A DNA stretch of 64,000 nt from Labia minor (GCA_963082975.1 OY720345.1:8272491-8336490), one strand, 5' to 3'; positions 1 through 13,005 are shown, counted from the stretch's first letter. Notes: a model not told the origin generated them from the sequence alone. Program-made: numbers and translations.

Positions 1-390
1 AAAAAATTACTCAAATTACTAAACTTAATTTTATTCAATAGTTTAAGAAGAAAAAAATAATTTTAAATATTAATTGAACAAAGACATATAAAAATTAAAA
101 TTTGTTTTTTTCCAAAAATCATTTAATTTATTTTTATTTCAATGTCGATGAGTTGATAATATCTGAGGACTGGTGTTTTTGAAAATTAACGGCTAAAGTT
201 GATTTAAAAAAAAAAATAAAATGGGTATGTTGAAAATCAAGAATAGCATGATTTCAAATTTAGAAGAGAAGGAGAGTTCAGTTATTTTATTGAATAAATT
301 AAATAGAAATGAAATTAGAGAGATTACAATATCATTATTTATTATAGATAAAAACACAATTTTTGTTTTTGTTTAAAATAGAGTTTAATA

Positions 391-1002
391 TAGTGATTCT
401 CAACCTGGGCGATCGACATCTTAAAGGGGACGATTATTGGACTATACGCTTTTAGGGGGTGAACTCATTTTCAACTCTAAAAAAAGGTAAAATATGCGCC
501 ATTGGGTGTGTGGGTAGCGAACCTGCCTCATATTCACATGGTCCCGGGCCTGGCAAGGGAATTTCCCTAACTGGGGTCTATGGGACGGAGTCAACCCAGC
601 CTCCGGGAACAACATTGGGGAAAAGCTACTTGATAGCGCCTCCGATCAAGAAAATCAAGGAAAAGGTTGAGAGGAGCCGTTCTACTGATCATAGGACACC
701 TCATTGATATAACTGGCTTGACGAACAAAGTCAGAGGTTTTAAATAAAGTTAAGATGATTTTACGATCAGACTTTTCCGCTTTTTTCAATTTTTTTCAAT
801 ATGGTTCTAAAAAAAGGAAAAATGATTTTGCGATCAGGTTCTGAAACTCGATTTTTCAATATGGCTCTAAGTATCACCAAGTGTACCTACCTTAGATTAG
901 GGATTATCATGCAATATTTATCTTTTAAAAATTATAGGGGGGCGAATTATGAAGCCGGCCTTACGAAGTGGGTTTTTGGTCCAAAAAGGTTGAGAAACGC
1001 TA
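391..1002. mobile_element. Non-autonomous hAT-type element with 8-bp TSD, carrying a nested SINE
   Basis: The left end TAGTGATTCTCAACC and the right end GGTTGAGAAACGCTA form imperfect terminal inverted repeats of about 15 bp. The element is flanked by a perfect 8-bp direct repeat, gtttaata, at 383-390 and 1003-1010, which is the hAT hallmark. The 612-bp interior has no transposase. It holds a tRNA-type SINE at about 487-745 and runs of simple A/T sequence, so the SINE landed inside an older hAT copy. Confidence 0.75.
487..745 (+). mobile_element. tRNA-derived SINE, copy 1 (box B partly deleted)
   Basis: It starts with the tRNA-like head gcgccattgggtgtgtggg and runs through the family body (gggaatttccctaactgggg, then ggaacaacattggggaaaag) to the tail ending in aaagtcagaggttttaaat. 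Compared with the copies at 7.2, 56.7 and 62.3 kb, the GGGTTCAAGTCC box-B segment is lost: tcccggg joins straight to cctggc. The copy is therefore expected to be unable to drive Pol III transcription. Family identity rests on alignment by eye of five copies. Confidence 0.7.
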
Positions 1003-1010
1003 GTTTAATA

Positions 1011-2340
1011 TACTTATACTATATATATATATATATATATATTGTAATGTATTGAAGGGAAAGTGTTTTGATAAATTGTTAGAAATTTCTTAAAACTTAT
1101 TTAAAGTAATTTTCAAAGCGGTGGTCCCCCATAGTAAAGAATACAAATCCTCCATTTCTTATAATATTATAATACTTTAATGCCATTGGAATATTTAGCA
1201 TAGAGAAAATAAATGGTCTTCATATTTGGGGCATATTGAATCTTTTGGCCCCTTCCTGCCCGATACGCTACTGTACTGCAAACATTAATCTGGCAATATA
1301 GATGAAATAGTCTATTAAGTTTTTTTATAGACAGTTTCTATCGTAAGTTCATGGACATAATTTACTGATAGGATTCTATTTTCACTTCAAGATAATAAAA
1401 ACTAATTAAATAATCTATTTGTCATGTCTGAATTAATAACTAAAATTTTATCTTAATTTTCAATTTAATTTTAAAGAAATAAAAAAAAAATCTCTTATTT
1501 TTATCTGGTTGAAAATTAAATTAGCATTGAGAAATCCAACATGATTTAATATATTCATCATTTAATTATGAAAATAATGATTTAAAATTATTATTTATTT
1601 TTACTGTATTTTTACCGACCGACGATAGTAGGGAGGTATTGTTTTTTGTTAATTTGAATAATATATTTAATTATAGTCGAATATCATATAATTCACTAAA
1701 AGTCTTTTTAAATTAATTTAATTTAATATATAATTTTTTTTTTAATATAATCTTATACAATACTTATAAATTCAAAATAAAATTCATTCCACTCTGAGAT
1801 AAGCAAAATAAGAAAAGTTTAAATATTAATCGATCAATTATTAAAAATAAAATAATTATTTTTTTCATAAATATGCTTAGTTTTTCTTGATTGATTATAA
1901 ATATGTTATATTATTTCATTTATATATTTTTAAGCTAATAAAATTAAAAATAAATTAAAATTAATTGATATTCATAAATACAAATCATCAATGATAGATA
2001 TTTTATTTTTAGTTTAGTTAATATATAGTTTTGGTTTTAGTTTTTTTTTTTAATTAAATTTACCAATATTATAAGTATATGATTATCAAACATATAAAAT
2101 AAAGATATTTGGAAAGAAATTTATATTAATCATATAATCATAATATTATTATATATAATTATAAATAGGAAGATAGATAAAAAAAATATATATATATTTT
2201 TTTTTAGTTTATTTTATGAAAAATTAAAAAAAAAATATTTACAATGAATGATACAATTTAATAATTTGAATTAACATTAAAATGAATAAATGTATCTATA
2301 ATTCTAAATAAAAGATTAAATTAATAGATAAATTAAGGAT
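1011..2340. other. AT-rich gene-free stretch
   Basis: Low-complexity AT sequence with a (TA)n run at about 1020-1043. A short fragment at 1612-1641 (taccgaccgacgatag) belongs to the repeat family seen at 46.5 and 50.8 kb. No coding region or other element was recognised. Confidence 0.6.
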
Positions 2341-2377
2341 AGGAATATATAAAATAAGGGAAACGATGGTAGCTCAC

Positions 2378-2620
2378 CTGTTAAAGTTGCCGAAAAGGGT
2401 GGGCGAGTCATGGTCCGTGGTGTGAGAATAGAAGATCGTGGATTCATTTGTGCGAGATGCCTGAACATCCGCGAATCGACGCCCCTTCTCCCCCCCCCCT
2501 TCCCCCAATTCAGTCTCAGAGGGATGGTGCATGCGTGATCGACATCGCCAGTGTTTCTCCTGTTGTTTTTTCCTTCTCATCCTCCTCCTTCCTTAGATAT
2601 ATAGCAATGTGCGATTTTCG
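2378..2620 (-). CDS. Candidate first exon of a minus-strand gene leaving the window on the left
   Basis: This block is clearly GC-richer than its surroundings. On the minus strand it ends in a consensus donor, AACAG|GTGAGC, with the last exon base at 2378. A TATA box lies at 2641-2652, which would place the transcription start near 2610-2620. An ATG at 2580-2578 opens a frame through to the donor: 67 codons plus 2 nt, starting MRRKKQQEKHW and ending PTLFGNFN, with basic and acidic stretches but no recognised domain. The exon could equally be 5' UTR with a chance frame. No downstream exon lies in the remaining 2.3 kb to the left edge, so the rest of the gene would be outside. The promoter, donor and composition are seen; the coding status is inferred. 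Confidence 0.4.
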
Positions 2621-2640
2621 GATGAATAGATTAAAGGAGG

Positions 2641-2652
2641 CTTTTATAAAAC
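2641..2652 (-). promoter_or_regulatory. TATA box of the candidate minus-strand first exon
   Basis: The minus strand reads TTTTATAAAAG, followed 25-35 nt downstream by an initiator-like TTCATCC. It lies immediately upstream of the GC-richer block ending in the GTGAGC donor. Confidence 0.45.
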
Positions 2653-2719
2653 CCTCGGAATGGCGACATCGCCACACAAACAGGGCCCCCCCTCCTCTCT
2701 TCTCTAAAACCATTTAATA

Positions 2720-4790
2720 TTGTTCAAGGATGATCTTCATTGAGAACGCTATCCTATCCCATCAACACCCATTATATTGCCATTCCCTCTCTCCCCCATA
2801 CTTTAAATCAATTGAATCGTTATTATCCTATATATGAATTTCATTTTCCATATCAATATTAAAAAATCTATTCATTTATCTTAAATTAATGATATCGAAA
2901 TGGAAAATCTTTACACTTGACATTTTTATATAATTTTCTGATAAAATCAATCAATGTTTTCATTTATTAAAAATTAATATGTATTTACTACTATATAATA
3001 TCAGATAATATTTTTTTTGATATTATTTTTAATTTTTTAATTAACGAATGATATTAATTTAAGAAAATTTATATATTCAATATTGTTGTTTACTTTTATA
3101 AAATTACTTGAGGAAAAAATAAAAAAAAAAGATAATAATTTAATAAAATAAATTTATAATGAAATAAAAATATATAAATAGAAATACTAAACATTGATTG
3201 ATATAAAAAATGAATTTATATTTATTGATTTATATTAATAAAAATTGAATTTATGTTTTATAAATATATAAAACGTGCTTGACTTGATTTAAAATATCTA
3301 TATAATTTGATATATTTTATGAATAGAAAAAAATAACAAAAGTTTTAAAAGTGTCGAACCATGAGCTTATTTAAAGAGGCAACAACGTGTCACTGAGTCT
3401 AAATGCATTTTACTAACTAATGCCAGAAGATCTTGGCAACGATTTCGCTAAAAGTTTGATATGAAAAATGCATAGGTTAAATAGTTTTTCTTAATAAAAC
3501 AAATGAATGAATGGACAATATCATTTATTATAATATATCAAGGTAATTACACAGATAAAATGCCAGGTCCGGCATATTAATTTGGGCGATATTAAATAGC
3601 AGTCTTTGAAAATCTGACAGAATATCAAATGTCAATTAAAAAAATTAATCATTAAACATTATTTTTAATTCAATAAAAATCATACATTTTTAATATCAAG
3701 AATCGATATATATGTTAATGCTTATATTGGTTTTTGTTCTATTTAATATATTATAAGTATAATATACTCAAAAAAGTATTATTTTTGATTATGAATCAAT
3801 TAATATTTCATTTCTGCAAAGTGTGTTAGTAACCCATGATGAATAAACAATATATTCATGTTTTAAATAATTAGACTAAGTTATAGTTATCTCCACAATT
3901 AAAAATTGAAATTTTTTATTTTGAACGAGGATTCATAATTAATAATTATCATGTCCTTTTTATATGTCTAAAATCAAAATTAGATTTAAGAAAATATGAA
4001 TGAACATAAAATGGAATATAAATTAAATTTATCACAGAATTTTAGAAATAATTATAATAGCATATAGATAAATTAAATTTTGAATTTTACAACATATTTA
4101 CATAAATCGTTAATATAACAAAACAATTTTAGACATATATCTTTGTCATTTAGGACATAATAATCCAATTATTTTATAACTAATTAGAGAAGTTGTAAAT
4201 AAAATAATAATACCCTCATGAAAGATTTCATTTAAAAATTACTTGTTATTTTTAATATGTCATATATATATTTATATATACAAAAAGTAATTATTATCAG
4301 ATTTTCTTTTCTTCAAAAAGAAGCCATTGGTTCGCCTGGAGAGGAGCTTTAACCGGCCCTGACATATTTATTCCAATGACATTTTTTTTGGTTTTTTTGT
4401 AAAAGCAACATTTTATGTGCTTTTAAACTTAGTAAATATGAATGCCGCCTACTTAAGAATAATGTATATACAAAAATACATTAGTAAATAAATAGGCCGA
4501 AATTTTCATTCTCGCTTATAATCTCTAAATTAAAACAAGACAACATACTATACTATAATATAAATATTTAAAATGGATAGATGAAAAAGCCATTAGATGT
4601 CAAGTAACAAAAAAAGAGTACATAAAATAGTTCACAAAACAACAAACTTCTTTAAGGAACCAAAGGAGAAACGATTTTCAATCATTCCAAAGGATCTTTA
4701 TCGCAATCTCAAGGTCTAGGTTAATGGGCCAATAGGACTCCATGAGTCCAAAGTGTGGCTAATTTCCTAGTTCGCGGGAGTATTTTAATA
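2720..4790. other. Intergenic AT-rich stretch downstream of RNF25
   Basis: Mostly low-complexity AT. More complex sequence occurs at 3350-3620, 4320-4380 and 4640-4790. No open frame, splice-bounded exon or known repeat was recognised. Confidence 0.5.
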
Positions 4791-4795
4791 TAATA

Positions 4796-4801
4796 TTTAT
4801 T
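4796..4801 (-). terminator. Polyadenylation signal for RNF25
   Basis: AATAAA on the minus strand, about 93 bp after the TGA stop at 4896-4894. It is the nearest canonical signal, and the intervening sequence would make a short 3' UTR. Confidence 0.5.
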
Positions 4802-4893
4802 GATAACGTTGTAGGTTGTGTCGGTTCAAGGCTAATTAATCTTGGCTAGCCTACCTCCCCAGGCGGTCGTGAAAATCTTAAATGGAGCCATCG

Positions 4894-7800
4894 TCATCTA
4901 AAAGTTGCAGAAGATGCAGGAGACGAGGTATGGGGAGGTTTAGTATGATTTCCTCGACGTCCCCTCCAACCACCACGTGCACCTCTTGGAGGACCATGAC
5001 CTGAAACATCAATCATGCAAATATTTTTTTAAATAATATACCTACAATTGTTTTGTTGCAATTCAAGATTATAATATATATAATATGACTAAATTTTCGA
5101 TGACTTATGATCCAAGAATGAAATCCAATGGATTGCAAATAACATTAGTTAGAAAATTGATCAATTTCATTATCAAATATTTACCAGCAAATTTGAATAA
5201 ATAAGACTTTAGAGACAATCTATAATAGAATAGATTGATTTGAAATATAAAAATAAAACATAATCAAAGGGTAAAAAAATGGATTTAGTTTCTCGCTTAA
5301 TTGAACGCGTATATTAATATTTGGCTGTCTACCTTTTGATCATTTTCTTGTTAATGTTCCTATTTACTTAGTTAACCACGCTTGAAACGTAATTTTGATA
5401 TATCGAAAATGTATAATTTATATAATTCAATTTAATTAATCAATTCTCTTGTTTCATTATCTATTATAATTCCTTATACAGATATTTATGTTCCATTCTA
5501 AATTCATTTAAATCTTTTAGAGTTAAAGGCCATATTGGAATGATCGTTTAGAAAAATTTTTAAAATAATTTTATTTCGAAATTTAATAGAAAGTATATTA
5601 AATTTTCATAATTTCATATACCTTGTGCCCCACGACCAGAGCCATTTCCATTATTTCTATTTAGACTTGGCCCTGGAACTTGTGTTGATGGTTGATCACT
5701 TGAAGTTTGTTCAGTTACAAGAAGTAATTTAGTATCATCTCTTTCTGGATCAATAATTCCGCCTCGTTGTTTCTGACGTAAATATAATTTTGCCATACTT
5801 TGTTGAAGATTTCGCAATTCATGTGTAGCTTCAAATCGTGCTGCTGCTTTTTCCACTTCCAATGGGGGAGGCGCAAGTGATAGTTCATTGGCATCACATT
5901 CAATAGGTTCACGACAAACCGGACAAACAACCTATAAAAATTAATTTATAAATTTCTAAAAAAAACTATTCTAATTGCTTCATTACTTAAAATTAAAGCT
6001 TTTGTACTTCAATCTAATTCTGATTATATTTTGTTAAATTATATCAATTAAATAATTTATAATTCTCAACATAATTTCATATTTCATATTATTGCAAATA
6101 AATAATAATAATAATAATAATAATAATTTAATAATTAATTAAATTAACAATAAACATAAATAATTTAAAATTTAATAAATATAAACAAAGTATTTAAGTT
6201 ATATCCTTATTCTAGAGAGTTCATCAGAAGTTTATAATTTTATAAAAGAGAATTCTTCAGATGTTTTTGACTGTGGCTGGAGTCCATCTTTCTTTAAAGT
6301 GTAATCCACTCAAGGTAAAAACGTCCCGATGCAAAAATTGAAATTTCGTCCTTTGAATTAAATAATTACGAATTTATGACGTAGGAAATAAAATCATAAT
6401 AACGTGTTGTGAACATTAATAAAATCAAAAAAGAAACTGAAAAAATGAATATTTTTCTTGAATTTCTTTTTTAATTCGTGCTGGAATTAAATATAACTTT
6501 TATATATTAAATAATATATAAAGATGATATAACACTGGACAGAGAACAAAATTGAGAAAATCAAACACACATGATGAGAATAAATACTCTTAATAACAAA
6601 CCATCACAAATAGCTGCATTTCTAGATGATATTAATATCATGGGAAGGTCGATGGTAGTAATAAAAGAAATTATATAGAGCTAGAGAAAAATGCTAATGA
6701 GGTTAGACTGTCAATTAATATATATATATATATAAAACAAAAATATTAAAACAAAGACGTAAGGTCCGGGTATTTCATAGTGTCGAAATAGGGGAAGACA
6801 ATTTAGAAAGAGTAAACGATTATACACATATCTAGGTGTAAAATTAACCAAGAATGGTAATGAAGAAATGGAAATCCGAAAAAGATATCTCAGGCCAACA
6901 AAGCATTTTCAAATCTCGAGAAATATACTCTAACAACAAAATTAGAATTTATAAGAGCATCCGAAGACCAAATAATAACATATAAATGCGAAACATGGAT
7001 TTTTACTCAAAAGATGGCAGATTATATCCGCATCTTCGAACGGAAAGATTCAAGAAGAATATTTGGCCAAAGCAAGAAGAAGGTGGAGACCCAGATATAA
7101 CTAAGAACTGAAGGCAAAGAGCGTGGTGGGCTGTAGCATCATATATAGAAGAAGAATAAATAATATAATATATATAAAAATAACACTCTGACTTTGTACG
7201 TCCTATGCAAGGACAACGCCTATCAAGTCGGTTATATCAATGAGGTGTCCTATGATCAGTAGAACGGGTCCTCTCAACCTTTACCTTAATTTTCTTGATC
7301 GGAGGCACTACTTTTTATCAAGTAGCTGTTCCCCAATGTTGTACCCGGAGGCTCCCATAGACCCCAGCTATGGAAATTCCCTTGCCAGGCCCGGGACTTG
7401 AACCCGGGACCATGTGAATGTGAGGCAGGTTTGCTACCCACACACCCAATGGCGCCTTACATAATATATATATATATATATAATTATTATTTAATTATAA
7501 ATAAACATAATTAACCTGAGCTGGTAGATTTTCTCGCTGCCAAGCTGGGAGTTTTTCTTGTTCTTCTTTCCATATTGCCTCTGTGCTACGTATATATGCT
7601 GCTAGGCAGTGTGAATGAAAGTAATGATAGCAATGAGTTTTGGTAAATTGGTCCCCTTGTTGGAAACCATAAAGGCATATTGTACAATGACAAGAAGGCA
7701 GATTACTATCAGTCAAATGTTCTCGTATTAACTAGAAAACAAAACAAAACAAAAACACATATATTAATATTTATTGATATAACAAGTGTATAATTTTATA

Positions 7801-8888
7801 ATATATGGATGGAATTTAATGGTATAGTTAATTGATTTGAACTAAAAAATTTATTTTTTTTTCTCCTCTTAAAAAGTACAGACAATTGAGGAATAATTTA
7901 GATTTCTGAACAATATTGTTCACTGTTGAATACTGGTTAGAAATATAAAATAACTACATTTACATTAACAAATATATTTTTTTTCTTTTAATATTTTATT
8001 TATTATATAAATTTTTAATCTTTTTATTTAATTTATTGATGTTTTTTTTTAACAATAATTTTTAAACTTTGAATTTGATATTTAAATTATTTTCTGATAA
8101 GTGTTATCATTATTATATAATTTGCATATACATTCTTATAATAAAATGTGATATAATAAAATTTGGTTCAAAAAAATTAATTAAAATAATTAATTTATTA
8201 TGGGGAATGTTTTTTCCAATTATCAAGGACGTTTTGATTTATTTAAATAAAAATTGAAACCTTTTAGAAAGATTTTTCTATGTTTTTTTGATGTAATTGT
8301 AAATTAGATTTACTAGAGTCTTGTGGAATTTAAATACCTCAATGAGCTCATAAATTACAGGTTGGCCACAAAAATTTGAGCATTTTTCTTGAATTTCTTT
8401 TTCAATTCGTATAAGAACTGCATCATCCAAGCCACGTGGATTTCGTAGTTTAACAATAGGCACATCATCTGGATAACCTGGTGTGATATCAACTACAAGT
8501 GTCAAACATACATATTGCTGAAGTGTATCATCAGCTGTTGAAGGGAAAACTTTGGTTTCAACTGTGGTAGGACACCCACTATAAAAAAAACAAAACATTT
8601 TTTTATAAAATAAAATAAATTATATTTATAAATAAAATGCTAAAATACAGGACAATATATAAATAACTAAATTTAAAAAGAAATATACTAGAAACCTTTC
8701 ATTAGTTTTTACAATCAATTCATCCATTAAAATTGCTTTAAGTGCTTCAACTTCATCAATAACCCTTTAAAAATATAAAATATAATAAAATTTATTAATC
8801 ATTATGTCAAAATTATTAATTTATTTGAAAAAAGGATTATTTAAAATTAAAAAAGATAGATTTACCTTTCATCTAAATCACTAGCCAT
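4894..8888 (-). CDS. RNF25: RNF25-type RWD/RING-H2 E3 ubiquitin-protein ligase (six exons, 321 aa)
   Basis: Exons, all joined at GT-AG sites with consistent phase: 8888-8866, 8764-8696, 8578-8338, 7731-7516, 5931-5622 and 5000-4894 (966 nt with stop). The start MASDLDERVIDEVEALKAIL is typical of an RWD domain, which covers about residues 1-115. A RING-H2 finger follows with C127, C130, C145, H147, H150, C153, C186 and C189. The long gap before the last CPVC pair and the CTICLYGF and CYHYFHSHC motifs are characteristic of RNF25 (AO7). The C-terminus is Arg/Gly-rich (GARGGWRGRRG). Proteins of this family bind E2 enzymes through the RING; mammalian RNF25 acts in ubiquitin signalling, including ribosome-linked and NF-kB pathways. 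The protein is shorter than human RNF25 (459 aa), mainly in the tail. Intron 4 (7515-5932) contains a LINE fragment and a SINE. The reading frame is undamaged. Confidence 0.92.
6097..6125. repeat. (AAT)n microsatellite in RNF25 intron 4
   Basis: About nine AAT units in uninterrupted tandem, with AT-rich sequence on both sides. Confidence 0.8.
6590..7150 (+). mobile_element. Degraded LINE reverse-transcriptase fragment in RNF25 intron 4
   Basis: Plus-strand translation gives AAFLDDINIMGRS, a decayed form of the RT active-site motif (YADD). Further on come DNLERVNDYTYLGVKLTKNG, the region downstream of RT, and then MRNMDFYSKDG. Frames are broken by stops and a (TA)n insertion at about 6718-6733. 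It lies antisense to the host gene. The RT-type content is seen in translation; the clade was not determined. Confidence 0.65.
7188..7457 (-). mobile_element. tRNA-derived SINE, copy 2 (full length)
   Basis: On the minus strand the copy begins ggcgccattgggtgtgtggg and carries a box-B-like ggttcaagtcccggg. It then follows the family body to a tail near aaagtcagagtg. It lies in RNF25 intron 4 beside the LINE fragment, in the same orientation as the gene. A (TA)n run adjoins its 5' side. Confidence 0.8.
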
Positions 8889-8899
8889 TATTAATAATC

Positions 8900-9595
8900 T
8901 TTTTAAATAAGATTTTCAATTTAATAGAAATATTAAAAGAAATTAAAATATTATTATTAATTTTTTTTAGGTAAAAAAAACAAAATGTCAAAATGCAAGA
9001 GTGAAAATATTATGTCCAGCTTGACTGTAGGAGCAATCGATTGGAATCAAAAAAAGAACAATAAAATCAAGACAAATGATTGTATTAATAGTCACTAGAT
9101 GGCAGGATAAGTAACATATTTGAAAATTTAGTTATCGCTTTATTTTGAAATAAAACTGATGATTTTTTCAATGCCATTTAAATGAAAAAAGCTGATGCTA
9201 ACAAATATCATATCATATCATATCATTTTTATCAAATTAGAAAATTAAAAATAAAATAATCTAAATGTAAATATATAATAATATTAAATATCAAATAAGT
9301 ATAATTTATAATAAAAATTTTATCATTTTATCTTTCTCTGTATTACAAATATTAATTAAAAAGGAATTGTTAAATGAAATAAAAAAAGATTTTAATAAAA
9401 AAATAAGTTTTTGTTGGGAAAAAACCTTACAAATAAAATTGCTTAGAGTGCGTTTAATAAGGATCAGTTATTATTATGACAAAAGAAAAACTTTCAAGTG
9501 AAACTTTTTAATTGATTAATTATTGATATTTACTTTTAATTTAATATTTATCATTAGAGTCAACTCTTTTCAAAAATTTCTTGTTATTTATAAAT
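8900..9595. other. Region upstream of RNF25
   Basis: This would hold the RNF25 5' UTR and promoter. No TATA box stands out. A short tandem of catat units lies near 9207-9226. Otherwise it is AT-rich with no recognised element. Confidence 0.4.
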
Positions 9596-9665
9596 AAGCT
9601 GGAGTGTCTCCACTCGACTATCTTGCAAATTTGAATTGGATTAAATAACATATATTATATTTAAG
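9596..9665 (-). mobile_element. Helentron-like (HINE) family, 3'-end fragment
   Basis: Only the terminal hairpin, the adjoining subterminal repeat and about 40 bp of body remain (aagctggagtgtctccactc, then gactatcttgcaaatttg). They match the full copies at 15.9, 36.6 and 57.9 kb. Confidence 0.7.
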
Positions 9666-9669
9666 TATA

Positions 9670-9969
9670 GATAATTCTTATTTACAAAAACAAATTTACC
9701 TATTTTTATATTTTTATATTTAATTAATAGTCTAGTATTATTTTTTATCAAATATTGATTAAAAAGTAATTATATATTCCTATTTTTTAAAAATTTTTAA
9801 TAATATGAGACACTTATCTTATTTTCTAATTTTATTCTGAAATTTTATTAAAAACTTATTTTTTAATTTAAATAAAAAAAATTACTTTCAATGTTAGAAA
9901 TAAATATAGTGACTGTATGTGAATGATCAGTATTTTTTAATCAATAAAATTTTTAGCTTTCTTTATTAG

Positions 9970-10000
<31 letters not shown>

Positions 10001-11280
10001 TATAATACTTTTTCAGGTGAATGGTTTACACTAAAAAGAGGCATTTTGCCAAAATAACATTCGGACTCGCACTCAACAACATATGCCTCATTTTCCTAAA
10101 CTCGATAAAGGTGGACCCCGAACTCCACACTTCACTCATTTTTATTCCATTCCCATACAATACATATACATATACAACCTTTCATTAATTATCTATAATT
10201 TATTATCAGCTCCACCTCTCACTTCTCATCGCACAATAAGTTTACATTAATTCACATATTTTAACACGATAAAGAAAAAAATAAATAAAACAATTTAATA
10301 TATCAATCTATAAATTATTATTATTACTATTATTATTGATAGTTTAAGCAGTGAAGTATTGGTAAAATAAGAAGTAAGGGAACGCATAGTGGGAGCAAAA
10401 AAAAGTCCTATTTTCAGCAAACTATTTTTTTCCATATAAGTTTTTATTTTTTCTTATTCTTACTATACAAAATATTAACAAACACAAAAAAAGAAATTCT
10501 AACAGTAGATTTAAGTGGGAGTTGTCGGGACATGAAAAAATACAGGACGCGTTCCGGTTCTGAAAAATGGTAAGGGAACGTCGTTCCTCCGCGTTCCCCT
10601 CCCAATACACCACTGAGTTTAAGGCAGGGATGGGATGCCAAATTTTGAACAATCGGAATTAGAAGAAAGAAAAATACTGTAAATGAATACATTGTCTTCA
10701 TTTATTTTTGTACAATATAATAAAGTATCTAGTTATCGACGCATAAACATACTATCGATTAAAATGATTTTTTTTTGGTAGTTTAAGTAATTTAACAAGC
10801 GGCTCGTCGAGTTTCAAAAATTTTAACAACTCCTAGTTTAAGGAAGTGTATATCAACAAATTAGGTGCTTAGTGAAATTCAGTGATTATGAATATCTTCT
10901 ATAGTCATTACCATTCTCATACTATACATATTATAAGAGGTTCAGCCCCTAAGTCATAAGAGATCTAATTGGAGTGTTTAGTGGTGACTAAATAAAGGCA
11001 CGTCCAAGAAAAATATAAACTTATCCATTTTGCCCGGTTCTCTGTCCCTCAGGTGTATCTCAGATATAGATTTAACAACTCCAAATAACTAAACACACAC
11101 ATTAAATTGTCTAAATATTAATATTAATATTTTTATTTTTTAGTTACGGAAGTAGAGAGTGTTTTATTTAATACACAGACACACATCATTTTATTTATTT
11201 ATTTTTTCAATATAATAAAATGTTAACATCTCTGAATCATATAAAACTACTTTTCCTACAAATTACTTAAGAATTCAGAT
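9670..11280. other. AT-rich stretch with an unclassified GC-richer block
   Basis: A poly-T run lies at about 9969-9994. Between about 10345 and 10640 is a block containing gtaagggaacg at both ends and a GC-rich gttcctccgcgttcccctcc. It looks like part of a dispersed repeat but has no second copy here. Short overlapping open frames across it show no recognisable protein. Confidence 0.35.
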
Positions 11281-11285
11281 AAAAT

Positions 11286-13005
11286 CAGTGGCGCAACCAA
11301 GGGGGGGGGGTTAGGGTTTTAACCCCCCCCCCCCCCAGAAGAGAAAAAAAATTCAAATTACTATATATTATGTACTATATTACAAATAGAAAAGAAAAAA
11401 ATATAATCCTTCTTTTTATTTGAAAAAAAAATTCTTAAAATATAACTTAGTGTATAAAGAGAAAGTTTATTTTATTTTAAAAAAAATTTAACAAAAATAA
11501 AAATTGCTTATTTTTACGGACCGACGATAGTAAGGGAGGTATTGATTTCACACCAAATTTCACATGTGGAGATTTTTACATATCTCCACGAATCATGCAT
11601 TTTCTTAACAGAAAAAAGTATAGATGTGTACAGCATGAACGGATTTTGATGAAATTTGGTATATTTAAATTGATCAACTTATGGTGCAAATCCGGAAACC
11701 GGAAGTAGTAATATTAGCGATCGACGATAGGAAGGGAAAGGTTATTTTCACACCAAATTTCACATGAGGAGATTTTTTACATATCACCACGCATTTTGTA
11801 TTGGTTTTATCCTCGAGAAAAATCATCTTTATTAGTTTTTTCTTAATTTAAAATTATATGACGTCATCCAGCCATTCATGACGTCACAGCCTGGTGTTAC
11901 ATATATAATATAAATAAAATAAAATTAAAAATATTTATGTTATATCCATATCAGTTTTTTATTATATTAATAGATACATTAAAATTATTTGAAATTGTTT
12001 CTGTAGCTGGAAATTAATTTACTTCAAACCGTCGGTCGGTTCGGACCTGACCACAGGTCAACTTATTTCGTACAGAATTTAATATAAGAATTAAAAAATT
12101 ATTTTATTATTTCTCCTAAATCATAAAAAACAAAAAACTTAATATAAGATTACTACATGATTGTGAAATTTTCCAATTTGACTATTATTTAAATATAAAT
12201 TAAATAAAAATATTACTCAAATTCTAAATATTTTTTATTATTAATACATTAATTGCTAATTTCATAAAAATTATGAAGCGAAGATTAATTTTTTCAAAAT
12301 ATCCGGACGAAAAGCTTTCAAAATCTTAAAGTAGTTTTTTATAAATAACTCCTTTATTATTAAGTTGAGGTAAATATGAATATAATGAAACTTTTAGTAA
12401 ATTCGATTCCCTATAAATTTAATACGATAGTATCATAATTCTCATAAAAATCGTTATTTATTGAGAAAATCAATAAAATGTGCTTTGACACCTCTTTAAA
12501 CTACCCTTACTTATGGTCCGATCTTGTCCAAAAACAATCCAATCCCCGCCCATCATTCCCAAACAAAAAACATCTAAATATCAAATTTTAAGACAATATC
12601 TCATTTTGTTTAGACGTAGTCTCGATAATGAACGGCCGAAGGGCCGATTCAAAAAATTTTTTTTTTTTGCAGTTTTGGATTCAGAACTGTCTGAAAAGTG
12701 GAAATCTCGAAAAATCTCGGAGCAAAAATTTTCAAAATTGGTCATTCCATGAGGAAAGCCAAAATGATTTAATTATAGCTAGAAAAAAATATTTTCTTTC
12801 TAAAACTGTGAATACGAGTAAATAAAATACAAAATTAAATTTTTTTGCCGGTGTTTCATTTACAAAACTTTTTTAAATATTTAATTTAAAAAAAAAATCT
12901 TAATGAAAATTTGTCTTTGAGAGAGCCCGGGGGAGGGGGGGGCATAGGAAGGTGGAGCGGCTAGTCAAACCCCCCCCTCAGGATCAAATCTTGGTTGCGC
13001 CAATG
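11286..13005. mobile_element. Probable non-autonomous hAT element, 1.7 kb
   Basis: The left end CAGTGGCGCAACCAAG and the right end CTTGGTTGCGCCAATG are inverted repeats matching 15 of 16. Flanks are gataaaat (11278-11285) and catgaaat (13006-13013), a decayed 8-bp duplication (6 of 8). G and C homopolymer runs sit just inside both ends. The interior carries no intact transposase and includes two pieces of the gaccgacgatag repeat family. Confidence 0.6.
11505..11840 (+). repeat. Two partial copies of the CCGACGATAGG repeat family inside the hAT element
   Basis: Two consecutive pieces, beginning near 11515 (ggaccgacgatagtaaggg) and 11719 (gcgatcgacgataggaaggg), each continue into cacaccaaatttcacatg. 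They match the copies at 46.5 and 50.8 kb. The partial duplication suggests nested insertion or template switching. Confidence 0.6.

Noticed and set aside
10422-10701. Two overlapping minus-strand frames with hydrophobic starts resembling signal peptides
   Set aside because: They overlap in different phases across a GC-richer block that looks like a dispersed repeat. There is no homology and no splice or promoter support.
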